A DNA stretch of 64,000 nt from Desulfatiglans anilini DSM 4660 (GCF_000422285.1 NZ_AULM01000009.1:62001-126000), one strand, 5' to 3'. Counted from the stretch's first letter, positions 34,788 through 43,808 are shown. Numbers and translations: made by a program. Notes: generated by a model from the letters alone, not told the origin.

Positions 34788-35828
34788 ATGAGCGCACCCG
34801 ACAAGAGGCCTATCTTGAAGCTGGAAAAAGTCCGCAAGGTTTACGAGACCAAGGGGAACCTTTTCGGACGGGGGCGCGGGCAGGTCGTGGCCCTGGATCA
34901 CCTGGATCTCGACATCCATCATGGAGAGATCTTCGGCCTGGTCGGTGAAAGCGGCAGCGGCAAGACCACCGCCGGACGTCTGATCCTGCGGCTCGAAGAA
35001 CCCGATGGCGGGCGGATCCTTTTAGACGGCCAGGACACTTGCACCCTCAAGGGAAAGGCGCTCAAGGCCTTTCGGAAGCGGGTGCAGATGATCTTCCAGG
35101 ACCCTTATCAGTCTCTGAATCCTCAGATCTCGATTCTGGACGCCGTTTCCGAACCCCTGCTGATCCACACCGCCTCGAAACGCACGGACCGTCTGGAGGC
35201 GGCCAGGGATATCCTCGGCCGGGTGGGTCTCTCTCCCCCGGAGGATTTTCTTTTCCGCTTTCCCCATCAGTTGAGCGGCGGGCAGCGCCAGCGCGTGGCC
35301 ATCGCCCGCGCCATGATCCTCGGACCTGACGTGGTCGTGGCCGATGAGCCCACTTCCATGCTCGACGCCTCCATATCGGCGCAGATCTTCAACATCCTGC
35401 TGGAACTGCGCGAGGCCATGAACGTCACCCTCCTCTTCATCACCCACAGCCTCGCCGCTGCCCGATATCTCTGCAACCGGATCGCAGTCCTCTACAGGGG
35501 GCACCTGGTGGAATTGGGTCCCGCCGATGAGATCATCTATCGCCCTGCCCATCCCTACACTCAGGCGCTGATCGACGCCATCCCCAAATTCGGGGATTGT
35601 TCGGATCTAAAACGGTACGGCACGCTCCTCCGGGTGGACAGCGAAGGGGCCGGGAGCGTCTCAGGCTGCCCCTTTCTTCCCCGCTGCGCCGTCGCTCAGA
35701 GGCTCTACTGCAGCCAGAAGAACCCGGAAATTCGGCTTTTCGCACCGGATCACTGGGTGGCCTGCTATTTCCCGGACCTTCGCAAGGGGGAATCGGCCGC
35801 TGGTGAATCATGCTACCTTTCTCCTTGA
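34788..35828 (+). CDS. Peptide ABC transporter ATPase, DppF/OppF type
   Basis: The 346-residue ATPase has Walker A GESGSGKTT, signature LSGGQRQR, Walker B VVVADEPTS and the H-loop FITHSLAAARYL. The C-terminal extension includes the family cysteine pattern (CPFLPRCAVAQRLYCSQKNP). It starts 4 bp after the DppD-like gene and its 3' end overlaps the next ATP-grasp gene by 19 bp, which ties the transporter tightly to the enzyme genes. Confidence 0.94.
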   Translation: MSAPDKRPILKLEKVRKVYETKGNLFGRGRGQVVALDHLDLDIHHGEIFGLVGESGSGKTTAGRLILRLEEPDGGRILLDGQDTCTLKGKALKAFRKRVQMIFQDPYQSLNPQISILDAVSEPLLIHTASKRTDRLEAARDILGRVGLSPPEDFLFRFPHQLSGGQRQRVAIARAMILGPDVVVADEPTSMLDASISAQIFNILLELREAMNVTLLFITHSLAAARYLCNRIAVLYRGHLVELGPADEIIYRPAHPYTQALIDAIPKFGDCSDLKRYGTLLRVDSEGAGSVSGCPFLPRCAVAQRLYCSQKNPEIRLFAPDHWVACYFPDLRKGESAAGESCYLSP

Positions 35829-37267
35829 AAGAGCTGTTCCCAAACGGCCCATTCCCCTCGACCGGTACGCTGATCGGAGTGGGCATGACGGCCTTTTCGC
35901 GCATCGTCCCCGCCTACTTCCTCGAAAACTACCGCATCGTAGCCCTGCGGAGGACCAGCGATTCGCACATCCTCAAAAGGCGCACCCCCGTTTTCTGCCT
36001 CGAGGAAGAATCCCCGGAGCCGCTTCCTGAAAACGGCATGAACTCCGCCCGGCTCCTCTCTCATCCGTTGGTCGTCCGGCACCTGCGGGGCCTGCCTCGC
36101 CCCATATCGCTGTTCCTGTACCAAAGCTATCCGGAGGTCGAAGATCTCGCGCGCCGCGAGGGCTGGCAGGTCCTTGCCAACCCATCCGGCCTGCGGCGGC
36201 GATTGGCCCACCGGGCGTTTTTCATGGATCTGGCCGGCCGGCTCGAACTGGAGACCCCTCCCGGAAGGATCGTATTAGAGGCGGAACTGCATGGCAGGGA
36301 TTATCGGCATTGGCGGCAAGAATTGGGGGCATCCTTCGTGGTGCAACTGGCCGACATCGTGCAGGGAGGGGGACGGGGGACCTTTTTCATCCGGTCGGCC
36401 GATGACTACCGGGAACTCCGTGAGAGGCTCCGGACGCACACCTGGCGCGGAAGCCGGATCAGCCAGGCGCTCGTGCGGCGCTATGTGCAAGGAACACCCG
36501 CCAGCATCGCCGCCTGTATCATGGATGAAGTGATTTTACAGTCGAGGCTCCAGGAACAGTTGATCGATCTCCCGTTCGCAGCTGGAACCGAAAAGGGGGT
36601 CTTCTGCGGCCATACCTGGGGGCACGAACCCTGGCCGAGGTCCGTTGAGGCCGAGGCACACCGGCAGGGCCGCCTGGTGGCTGGAGCCCTCCAAAAGATG
36701 GGATACCGAGGCATCCTGGGTATAGACTTCATGGTCTCGTTCTCCGGAAAGGTGTTCCCCCTGGAGATCAACCCCAGGCTCACCGGGGCCTTCCCGCCGC
36801 TTTCCCTCTTTCACATGGCGGCCGGGCGGGTGCCCATGGAGGCCGTTCACCTCGCAGCCTTGGGCCGCGCACCTTGCCGATTGACGCAGGCAGAAGCGGA
36901 CCGGCTTATCGAGTGCCACTTCGAGGGGTCCCACGTGCTCCTTTTCGATCGAGGCGGGCCGGAAATCAACGGAATGCCGCCCCCAATCTCGGGGCTCTAT
37001 CGCATCGACCGCGGCGGGTCGGAGGCCGCACTGGTCGAGCAAAGCAGCGAGGTCGCCCATTTGAAGGACCCCTCCCAGTTCCTGCTCGTCGAAGGCCGTG
37101 AAGTGAGCAGTTCTTTCCATTCCGGCAGCGCGGATCCGCTCGCGCGAACCGGACGCCTTCTTTTTTCGTTTCCCGCCATGGCGCGCGAGGGTGAGCTGCG
37201 GCCGGAAGCGATCCTGGCGATCAATTGGTTTTACGGAAGGCAAAGCGGAGGCGGACCGGGATCATGA
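35810..37267 (+). CDS. ATP-grasp domain protein (third ligase of the cluster)
   Basis: The 485-residue protein has a long N-terminal region (about 1-130), then ATP-grasp features: a central RYVQGTPASIAACIMD strand and the metal-binding end GILGIDFMVSFSGKVFPLEINPRLTG (about 302-327). A C-terminal domain of about 150 residues follows (HFEGSHVLLFDRGGPEING). It is diverged from the RimK- and GshB-like proteins of the run and closer to carbamoyl-phosphate/PylC-type ATP-grasp enzymes in its metal motif. It overlaps the DppF-like gene by 19 bp and the next gene by 4 bp. The substrate is unknown. Confidence 0.82.
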   Translation: MLPFSLKELFPNGPFPSTGTLIGVGMTAFSRIVPAYFLENYRIVALRRTSDSHILKRRTPVFCLEEESPEPLPENGMNSARLLSHPLVVRHLRGLPRPISLFLYQSYPEVEDLARREGWQVLANPSGLRRRLAHRAFFMDLAGRLELETPPGRIVLEAELHGRDYRHWRQELGASFVVQLADIVQGGGRGTFFIRSADDYRELRERLRTHTWRGSRISQALVRRYVQGTPASIAACIMDEVILQSRLQEQLIDLPFAAGTEKGVFCGHTWGHEPWPRSVEAEAHRQGRLVAGALQKMGYRGILGIDFMVSFSGKVFPLEINPRLTGAFPPLSLFHMAAGRVPMEAVHLAALGRAPCRLTQAEADRLIECHFEGSHVLLFDRGGPEINGMPPPISGLYRIDRGGSEAALVEQSSEVAHLKDPSQFLLVEGREVSSSFHSGSADPLARTGRLLFSFPAMAREGELRPEAILAINWFYGRQSGGGPGS

Positions 37268-38046
37268 AGCTCCCTTTCGTCCTTTCCATACCCCACGGCG
37301 CCCTCAGGGTCCCCGATGCGATTTTGAGGACGATGAAGCTCCAGCCGCGGGACATCGAGGCGTCGGTAGACACCGGCACCCTCGAGATATTCAGCGGTCT
37401 GCCGGCGCTGGCGGTCGTGTCCGCGGAGTGGAACCGGCTGGTGGCGGATGTCAACAGAAACCCCTCCGATGCCGGCGATCGGGGCGTCATCACCCGCATC
37501 GACTATGACGGGCGCGAGGTCTACCAGCCGGATGCCGCCGTCGGCCCGATCGAGCGCGCCGATCGCATCGAGCGCTACCACCGCCCCTTTCACCGCCGCC
37601 TTGCGGCAGCGCTGAAGATCCCTGGTGGCGCAGGCCTCTACGACTGCCACTCCCTGAACAACATCGGGCCGCAGGAGGCCCCTGACCGCGGAAAGGCCCG
37701 CAAGGACATCGTCCTTGGAAACAACGGCGACAGCAGCGGAAGCCCCCGCAGCGGGCGCGGGTCCCCCACCTGTCCGCCCCGGGTCTTCCGGCGCATGGCC
37801 GACTGCTTCCGCGATGCCGGCTTTTCCGTAGCCCTGAATCACCCTTATGCCGGGGGATACATCACCACCCATTATGGAAAAAGGCTTGTCAAGGAAGGGC
37901 GCTTCGCTGTTCAAATCGAGATAAACCAAAGCCTCCTGCTGGATCCGGGGACCCGCCGGATCGACACCGCCCGAGCGACTGACGTCCAAGGCCGCATCGA
38001 GGAGGCCTTTCAAAGAATTGCAGCCTCCTGCGGCCTTTCCGCATAG
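37264..38046 (+). CDS. N-formylglutamate amidohydrolase family protein
   Basis: The 260-residue protein shows the family (PF05013) motifs in order: the N-terminal LSIPHGALRVP, the metal-binding YDCHSLNN, NHPYAGGYITTHYGK and the terminal AVQIEINQSLLLD. Characterised members release formate from N-formyl-L-glutamate in histidine degradation; no hut gene is here, so it may cleave another N-acyl amino acid or peptide. The start at 37264 overlaps the ATP-grasp gene by ATGA, indicating coupling. It is the last gene of the run. Confidence 0.88.
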   Translation: MKLPFVLSIPHGALRVPDAILRTMKLQPRDIEASVDTGTLEIFSGLPALAVVSAEWNRLVADVNRNPSDAGDRGVITRIDYDGREVYQPDAAVGPIERADRIERYHRPFHRRLAAALKIPGGAGLYDCHSLNNIGPQEAPDRGKARKDIVLGNNGDSSGSPRSGRGSPTCPPRVFRRMADCFRDAGFSVALNHPYAGGYITTHYGKRLVKEGRFAVQIEINQSLLLDPGTRRIDTARATDVQGRIEEAFQRIAASCGLSA

Positions 38047-38173
38047 ACGCACAATTGTTCCGGCCTATGCCGGCCACCGGAAATGAATCCGGCCCGGGGA
38101 CGACCCGTCACTCGCTGCATGAAGGACATAGGACGGTTTCGGCTTGACATCCGCAGGGAGATTTGCCTATTTA

Positions 38174-38344
38174 GATCCGTCCGGAAAAGGCCTTTTTTGC
38201 CGATCTCGGCGTCAATCTGCACGTTTGCTTGTGCGGCGATCACCAGGTCGCCTCCGCACAAACGCCCGATTCCCTTGACATCGGCAAAAATTCCTCCTTT
38301 CCGGATTGGAAAGTGGCTTGTACCGGGAAATCATTCCGGATGGA
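38174..38344 (-). repeat. Dispersed structured repeat, copy R6 (hairpin pair absent)
   Basis: Read on the minus strand: outer half-repeat TCCATCCGGAATGATTTCCC, then TTTCCAATCCGGAAAGGAGG directly joined to TTTTTGCCGAT, central hairpin GGCGACC-TGGT-GATCGCC, then ATCGGCAAAAAAGGCC and the right end TTTTCCGGACGGA. As in R4, hairpins 1 and 2 are absent. The middle pair has changed on both sides (TTTTGCCGAT/ATCGGCAAAA instead of TTTGGCCAAT/ATTGGCCAAA), a compensatory change that keeps pairing. Confidence 0.84.
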
Positions 38345-38347
38345 CAG

Positions 38348-38380
38348 GAAATCGTTTCCGGTCTAGAAACGATTTCGTTT
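38348..38380 (+). terminator. Possible terminator between the amidohydrolase run and the liv operon
   Basis: GAAATCGTTTC (38348-38358) and GAAACGATTTC (38366-38376) form a perfect 11-bp stem with a 7-base loop, followed by GTTTTC. It lies about 300 bp after the amidohydrolase stop, on the far side of repeat R6. The stem is AT-rich, so it could also be an operator for the liv genes. Confidence 0.5.
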
Positions 38381-38599
38381 TCAAAGCTTAGTTTCCAGAT
38401 TGGGCACGATTTGGATTTCGGTCCGTCACCATCCCTTTCGGACCCCCTCCGGCCTGGACCGGCAGGGTCGTCCACACTGCAGCACTTCAGAGGCGGCAGT
38501 GATAATCCATCCCCCGAAAAGGGATCGAACTCCGCTTCAGACGTTCAGGAAATCCTGTTTCCCGCGGTAACACATCTGCACTCAAGAAAGAGGTCCCGC
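38381..38599. promoter_or_regulatory. Leader region of the liv operon
   Basis: No gene is convincing; the open frame upstream of 38600 lacks protein-like features. The promoter for livKHMGF should lie here, but no clear -35/-10 pair stands out. The stretch 38047-38173 on the other side of R6 is also empty. Confidence 0.35.
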
Positions 38600-39760
38600 A
38601 TGCCTCGCAGATCACTCCCCACCCTGCTCTCAGCCGCCATCCTGTTCGTTTTTTTATCCCTCCCGGCCGCCGCCGCTGAATGGGGGACCATCCGGATCCC
38701 GTCCGGCTCGCCGGTCAAGATCGGCATGGGAACCATGCTGACGGGCGACTATGCCGGAATGGGGATCGACATCATGCACGGAGCTGAAATGGCGGTGAAG
38801 GAAAAAGGCCTCATCCTCGGCCACCCGGTGATCCTGCAGGTCGAAGACGACGGGTGTGCCGGGCCGCCCTCCGTGGTTATCGCCGAAAAGTTTTGCAACG
38901 ACCCGCTCATCGCAGGCGTCGTGGGCTACATGTGCAGCGGCGGGAGCAAACCCGCCTCCGATATCCACAACAAATACAAGATGGTGATGATCTCCCCCTC
39001 TTCGACAGCCCTTGAATTGACCTCCCGCAAGATTCCCATTTTTTTCAGAACCTGCTGGAACGACCGCATCCAGGCTCAACGGGCGGCCGATTTCGCCGCA
39101 TCCAGAGGATGGCTGCGCGCGGCGGTGCTCCACGACAAGAGCGACTACGGTCAAAGCCTCGCGGAGGATTTCGCGCAGCATCTCGAGACCCGCGGCGGCG
39201 AGGTCCTGGCAATGGAGGGCGTCACCCGCGGGGACAAGGACTTTTCGCCGGTCTTGACCAAGATCAAGCCCCTGCGCCCGCAGCTGGTGTATTTCGGCGG
39301 GATGTCGGCCGAAGGGGTGCTCGTGGTCAGGCAGATGCAGCGGGTCGGCATCAGAGCGAAATTTTTGAGCGACGACGGATGCTTCACCGAAAAAGACTTC
39401 ATTCAGGCCGGTGGCCGGGCCGCCACGGGCAGCTTCGTAACGTATGCCCAGGAACCGGATCCCGCCTGGGTGGCACACTTCGAATCCATGTACGGCCCCC
39501 GTCAGACCTTCTCCCCCCAGGCCTATGACGCCGCGACGATCCTCTTGATGGCCGTCGAATCCGCGGCCGAAAGACAGCCGGACGACAGCCTGCTGATCGA
39601 CAAGAGGCGGCTGCGCGATGCGCTGGCGGCGACCGACCACGAAGGCGTCACCGGACGGATCGTTTTCGACACCAACGGGGATCGGACGGGGTCGGTCGTC
39701 GCCGTTTACGAGGTCGTCGAAGAAGGCGGGAAGCGTTTTTTCAGGAAGGTTCCTTTCTAA
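38600..39760 (+). CDS. livK: Branched-chain amino-acid-type ABC transporter substrate-binding protein
   Basis: The 386-residue protein has a signal peptide (MPRRSLPTLLSAAILFVFLS, cleavage near AAAAE) and a LivJ/LivK fold: IGMGTMLTGDYAGMGIDIMHGAEMAV, EDDGCAGPPSVVIAEKF, an SSTALEL ligand loop and FSPVLTKIKPLRPQLVYFGG. The start at 38600 has AGAGG upstream. It heads a five-gene importer operon, 15 bp before livH. The family also binds other amino acids, amides, urea or aromatic acids, so leucine is only the default guess. Confidence 0.9.
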   Translation: MPRRSLPTLLSAAILFVFLSLPAAAAEWGTIRIPSGSPVKIGMGTMLTGDYAGMGIDIMHGAEMAVKEKGLILGHPVILQVEDDGCAGPPSVVIAEKFCNDPLIAGVVGYMCSGGSKPASDIHNKYKMVMISPSSTALELTSRKIPIFFRTCWNDRIQAQRAADFAASRGWLRAAVLHDKSDYGQSLAEDFAQHLETRGGEVLAMEGVTRGDKDFSPVLTKIKPLRPQLVYFGGMSAEGVLVVRQMQRVGIRAKFLSDDGCFTEKDFIQAGGRAATGSFVTYAQEPDPAWVAHFESMYGPRQTFSPQAYDAATILLMAVESAAERQPDDSLLIDKRRLRDALAATDHEGVTGRIVFDTNGDRTGSVVAVYEVVEEGGKRFFRKVPF

Positions 39761-39775
39761 ATCCGGCAAGAGCGA

Positions 39776-40702
39776 ATGGAAGCTTTTTTCAGTGCTGCAA
39801 TCCTCTGCGATCAACTGATCAACGGATTGACCATCGGGGGGATCTACGCCCTGATCGCCCTCGGCTACACCCTCGTCTACGGCATCCTCTTCATGATCAA
39901 TTTCGCCCACGGTGAGATCTTCATGTTCGGCTCGTTTGCCGGCTACGCAGCCCTCACGTTTCTTCTCCAATACGGCTTCACCGAGCAACGCCCCCTTGCC
40001 TCCATCCTCGCGGCCTTTCTGGCGGCCATGGTTGTCTCCGCGCTGCTGGGGACCATCCTCGAACGGATCGCCTACCGGCCTCTGCGCCGGGCCTCGCGGC
40101 TCGCCCCCCTCATCAGCGCCATCGGGGCATCCATCTTCCTCCAGAACGTCATGCTGATCATCATCAAGGGCCGTATGCAGGTCTACCCCGACCTGCTGCA
40201 CGAGACCTTTTTCGAAATCGGCTGGTTCAACATCTCCAACTTCCAGATCATGATTATCCTCGGGTCTTTCTTCCTGATGGCCGGTCTTTATATATTCATT
40301 CAACGCACGCGGACCGGGCGTGCCATGCGCGCCGTCGCCGAAGACAGATCGGCGGCCGCCCTCATGGGTATCGACGTCAACCGGATCATCATGATCACGT
40401 TCGTGATCGGCTCGGCCCTGGCAGCCGCAGCCGGTGTCATGGTGGGCATGTACTACACGCAGATCAACCACATGATGGGATTCATCCCGGGCATCAAGGC
40501 CTTTACGGCTGCTGTCCTCGGCGGGATCGGCAACGTGCCGGGCGCCATGCTGGGAGGTCTCTTTCTGGGCCTGGCCGAGGCCTTCGGCGTGCTTTTCATG
40601 CCGGCCCAATACAAGGATGTCATTGCATTCGCCCTTCTGGTCCTGGTCCTGATCTTCCGGCCGCGGGGGATCCTGGGCGAAGTGGTCTCGGAAAAGGTGT
40701 GA
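39776..40702 (+). CDS. livH: Branched-chain amino-acid ABC transporter permease LivH
   Basis: The 308-residue permease has the LivH opening (LINGLTIGGIYALIALGYTLVYGIL), MINFAHGEIFMFG and the permease loop RTGRAMRAVAEDRSAAALMGIDVNR. Eight or so membrane segments are visible and the C-terminus ends in FRPRGILGEVVSEKV. It pairs with LivM. Confidence 0.94.
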   Translation: MEAFFSAAILCDQLINGLTIGGIYALIALGYTLVYGILFMINFAHGEIFMFGSFAGYAALTFLLQYGFTEQRPLASILAAFLAAMVVSALLGTILERIAYRPLRRASRLAPLISAIGASIFLQNVMLIIIKGRMQVYPDLLHETFFEIGWFNISNFQIMIILGSFFLMAGLYIFIQRTRTGRAMRAVAEDRSAAALMGIDVNRIIMITFVIGSALAAAAGVMVGMYYTQINHMMGFIPGIKAFTAAVLGGIGNVPGAMLGGLFLGLAEAFGVLFMPAQYKDVIAFALLVLVLIFRPRGILGEVVSEKV

Positions 40703-40706
40703 ACCG

Positions 40707-41687
40707 TTGAAGTCGCCTGCAGCCCTCTTGCGGAAAATTCCACCCGCCGTTTTGCTCTCGGCCGTCATCTTTTCCGCGGCGGTTCTGCCGCCGCTCGTCG
40801 GCAACTATTGGTCTCAGGTCCTCGGCGACATCGGCATCTACATGATGCTGGGGATCGGACTGAATGTGGTCGTGGGCTTCGCGGGGCTGCTGGATCTTGG
40901 ATATGTCGCTTTTTTCGGGATCGGGGCGTACGGGTATGCCCTGATGGCCTCCCCCCAGTTCGGGATGCATGTGCCCTTCTGGTTGATGCTCCCGGTCTGC
41001 GTAGCCCTCGCGGCGGCCGGAGGAGCGCTCCTTGGCGTCCCGGTCCTGCGTCTGCGCGGTGACTATCTCGCTATCGTCACCCTCGGCTTCGGAGAGATCA
41101 TCCGGGTGATCTTGAACAACCTCGATCCCCTTACCAACGGCCCTCGCGGCCTCCTGCGGATCGACCCGCCTTTCCTGGGTGCAACCCCGATCAACAACCC
41201 GCAGCGATGGTATTATCTGATCCTTGCCGGCGTCCTTCTGGCAGCCTTCACAGCCGATCGGTTGAACAACTCGCGCATCGGCCGTGCATGGATCGCCATG
41301 CGCGAAGACCAGGACGCCGCCGCGGTCATGGGCATCGACATCCTCAAGTACAAGCTGCTCGCGTTCACCATCGGCGCCTCTTTCGCGGGCGCCGGAGGCG
41401 CCATATTCGCCGCCCGGCAGGGGGCCATATTCCCCGAGAACTTCTCGCTCATGGTCTCCATCAATGTCCTTTGCCTGATCATCATCGGAGGCATGGGAAG
41501 CATCCCGGGGGTCATCCTGGGTGCGATCGTCCTGATCGGACTGCCGGAGGTGCTGAGAGGAACCGAGCAGTATCGCATGCTGTCCTTCGGGGCCCTCCTG
41601 GTGATCATGATGATCTTCCGGCCGTCCGGTCTCCTGCCCGCCTCCAGGCGCAGACCCGCTGCCGCCGCGCCACGGGAGCCTGAATGA
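40707..41687 (+). CDS. livM: Branched-chain amino-acid ABC transporter permease LivM
   Basis: The 326-residue protein begins at a TTG 4 bp after livH, as part of a tightly packed operon. It has the LivM pattern: IGIYMMLGIGLNVVVGFAGLLDLGYVAFFGIGAY, a RLRGDYLAIVTLGFGEI loop, and IGRAWIAMREDQDAAAVMGID, which contacts the ATPases. The C-terminus matches (RPSGLLPAS). It overlaps livG by 4 bp. Confidence 0.94.
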   Translation: MKSPAALLRKIPPAVLLSAVIFSAAVLPPLVGNYWSQVLGDIGIYMMLGIGLNVVVGFAGLLDLGYVAFFGIGAYGYALMASPQFGMHVPFWLMLPVCVALAAAGGALLGVPVLRLRGDYLAIVTLGFGEIIRVILNNLDPLTNGPRGLLRIDPPFLGATPINNPQRWYYLILAGVLLAAFTADRLNNSRIGRAWIAMREDQDAAAVMGIDILKYKLLAFTIGASFAGAGGAIFAARQGAIFPENFSLMVSINVLCLIIIGGMGSIPGVILGAIVLIGLPEVLRGTEQYRMLSFGALLVIMMIFRPSGLLPASRRRPAAAAPREPE

Positions 41688-42502
41688 AACCGATCCTTCA
41701 AACCATCCACCTGACCAAGGCCTTCGGCGGACTCACGGCCCTCAGCGCCCTCGATCTGGAGATCGAAGAGCGTTTGATCGTGGGGCTGATCGGCCCCAAC
41801 GGGGCGGGCAAGACCACCCTCTTCAACTGCCTGACCGGCGTCGCCCCCGTGACTTCCGGAGACATCCTGTTCCGCGGCAGATCCCTCCGGGGGCTCAAGA
41901 GCCACCAGATCACCCGCCTCGGCATCGCCCGCACCTTTCAGAACATCCGCCTTTTTCAAGATATGACCGCCTTCGAAAACATCCTGGCCGGGCGGCACTG
42001 CCGGATGCAGGCGGGCCTCTGGGGGGCCCTCAGCCGCGACCAGCGCACCCGGCGCGAAGAAAGGGACCATGCCTCCGCCTCGATCCGGATCCTGAAACTC
42101 CTCGTTCTGGAAACCATTCAGGACACGCCGGCCAGGAACCTCGCCTACGGCGCCCAACGCCGCCTGGAGATCGGGCGCGCACTGGCAACGGACCCGAAGC
42201 TGCTGCTGCTGGACGAACCAACCGCCGGCATGAATCCCAGCGAAACCGCCGAGTTGACAGCTCTCATCCGGACCCTGCAGGACGAGCTCGACCTCACGAT
42301 CCTGCTGATCGAACACGACATGCGCGTGGTCATGGGGCTCTCGGATCGCGTTGTCGTCCTGGACCACGGGGTCCGCATTGCCGAAGGCCCTCCATACGCC
42401 GTTCAGAATCACCCCCGTGTGATCGAGGCCTACCTAGGAAGGCGCGGGATAGCCCCTAGAGCACCCGCCGCCCCATCCAAAGAGGCCCCGCCGCACCCAT
42501 GA
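41684..42502 (+). CDS. livG: Branched-chain amino-acid ABC transporter ATPase LivG
   Basis: The 272-residue ATPase has Walker A GPNGAGKTT, the LivG-type IARTFQNIRLFQDMTAFENI segment, a signature region in the form LAYGAQRRLEIGRAL, Walker B LLLLDEPTAGMNP and an H-loop (LIEHDMRVVMGL). The ABC signature reads AYGAQRR in place of LSGGQ..., which is usual for LivG (YGxQRRLEIA). It overlaps livM and livF by 4 bp each. Confidence 0.95.
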   Translation: MKPILQTIHLTKAFGGLTALSALDLEIEERLIVGLIGPNGAGKTTLFNCLTGVAPVTSGDILFRGRSLRGLKSHQITRLGIARTFQNIRLFQDMTAFENILAGRHCRMQAGLWGALSRDQRTRREERDHASASIRILKLLVLETIQDTPARNLAYGAQRRLEIGRALATDPKLLLLDEPTAGMNPSETAELTALIRTLQDELDLTILLIEHDMRVVMGLSDRVVVLDHGVRIAEGPPYAVQNHPRVIEAYLGRRGIAPRAPAAPSKEAPPHP

Positions 42503-43233
42503 ACCAGCGTCCTCCACTCCTGGACGTCCTCGGCGTCCACTCCTATTACGGCCGGATCCGTGCATTGAGAGGCGTGAGCCTGAAGGTGAACGAGGGCGAC
42601 CTGATCACCCTCATGGGGAGCAACGGCGCCGGAAAAACCACCCTCCTGAACACCATCTCAGGGCTCCTCAGACCCGGCAAGGGCCGCATCTTTTTTGAAG
42701 AAAGGCGGCTCGACGGCCTGCCTCCCCACAAGATCGTGAAGGCCGGCATTGCCCAGGTGCCCGAAGGCCGGAAGATTTTCGGCCGCTTGAGCGTTCTCGA
42801 AAACCTGGACCTCGGCGCCTTCATCCGGCGCGACCGGTCCGCCGTGAAGGAAGACATGGTCCGCCTGTTCGAGCTCTTTCCGCGCCTTTACGAAAGGCGC
42901 CATCAGACAGCCGGGACCCTGTCCGGCGGGGAACAGCAGATGCTCGCCATGGGGAGGGCTTTGATGACGCGACCAAGGCTTCTGCTCCTCGACGAGCCCT
43001 CTATGGGCCTGGCCCCGTTGCTGGTCGAGACCATTTTCGACACCATCACCACGATCAACCACCGGGGATGCAGCATCCTGCTGGTCGAGCAGAATGCGAA
43101 CATGGCGCTCGAGATCACCTCCCGGGGCTACGTCATCCAAAACGGCGAGATCGTCCTGGAGGACCAATCCACCAACCTTCGCGGCAACGAGTGGGTCCAG
43201 CGGCTCTATCTGGGAGGGGAACTCGGCCTGTGA
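42499..43233 (+). CDS. livF: Branched-chain amino-acid ABC transporter ATPase LivF
   Basis: The 244-residue ATPase has Walker A GSNGAGKTT, LivF-type VPEGRKIFGRLSVLENL, signature LSGGEQQML, Walker B LLLLDEPSMGLAP and LVEQNANMALEI. Length and order match the last gene of liv operons. It dimerises with LivG. Confidence 0.95.
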   Translation: MNQRPPLLDVLGVHSYYGRIRALRGVSLKVNEGDLITLMGSNGAGKTTLLNTISGLLRPGKGRIFFEERRLDGLPPHKIVKAGIAQVPEGRKIFGRLSVLENLDLGAFIRRDRSAVKEDMVRLFELFPRLYERRHQTAGTLSGGEQQMLAMGRALMTRPRLLLLDEPSMGLAPLLVETIFDTITTINHRGCSILLVEQNANMALEITSRGYVIQNGEIVLEDQSTNLRGNEWVQRLYLGGELGL

Positions 43234-43241
43234 CAAGATGT

Positions 43242-43269
43242 TTGCACAAAAACCTCTTTTGGGTTAATT
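43242..43269 (+). promoter_or_regulatory. Possible sigma-70-type promoter for the STAS gene
   Basis: TTGCAC (43242-43247) and TTAATT (43264-43269) are separated by 16 bp in the gap after livF, about 65 bp before the STAS start. The match is moderate and unsupported by other evidence. Confidence 0.3.
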
Positions 43270-43333
43270 TGCAGAGCGAAGAGACCCAGCAGAGGAAAAT
43301 CCGATTACCTTGTACGCCTTACGGGAGGGACCT

Positions 43334-43666
43334 ATGGAGATCCGCATCGACAAAGACGACCAGGATGTCGTCGTTTCTATCATCGGCCGCATGGATGCCG
43401 TCACAGCGCCTGACTTTGACCAGGAAATCGAAAAAAAGATCTCCGAGGGGGAGAAACGCTTTGTCGTCGATCTTTCCCAACTCGAGTACATCAGCAGCGC
43501 CGGGCTGCGCAGCATGCTGTCCATGGCGAAGAAGCTGAAGCAAAACCAGGGGACCCTTGCACTGTGCGGGCTCAAGGGCGTCGTCAAGGAGGTCTTCGAC
43601 GTCTCCGGATTCAGTTCCATTTTCAGTATCTGCGAAGACGTCCAGAAGGCCAGGAAGGCGCTCTGA
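43334..43666 (+). CDS. STAS-domain anti-sigma factor antagonist (SpoIIAA/RsbV-like)
   Basis: The 110-residue protein is a single STAS domain: IRIDKDDQDVVVSIIGRMDAVTAPDF followed by the phosphorylation loop LEYISSAGLRSML, with Ser55 in the usual SAG position. In partner-switching systems the unphosphorylated antagonist binds the kinase and frees its target. The start ATG at 43334 follows GGGAGGGA; a TTG 24 bases upstream is less likely. Its partner kinase is encoded next. Confidence 0.9.
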   Translation: MEIRIDKDDQDVVVSIIGRMDAVTAPDFDQEIEKKISEGEKRFVVDLSQLEYISSAGLRSMLSMAKKLKQNQGTLALCGLKGVVKEVFDVSGFSSIFSICEDVQKARKAL

Positions 43667-43808
43667 TATCTCCGGGGATCGATTTCATCCTTTATTCCGA
43701 TCTATCGACCCCCAACGGCAAGCGCTTTCTTTTCCGGAAGGATGACCTCGAAGCCCGTAAGGCCGCCTCAAGGATACCGTTTCGATGATCACAGAAGGGA
43801 AGCGACAT

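Noticed and set aside
38654-40804. A 716-codon minus-strand open frame
   Set aside because: It lies antisense to livK and livH; its composition (Asp, His and Gly rich) is typical of a shadow frame.
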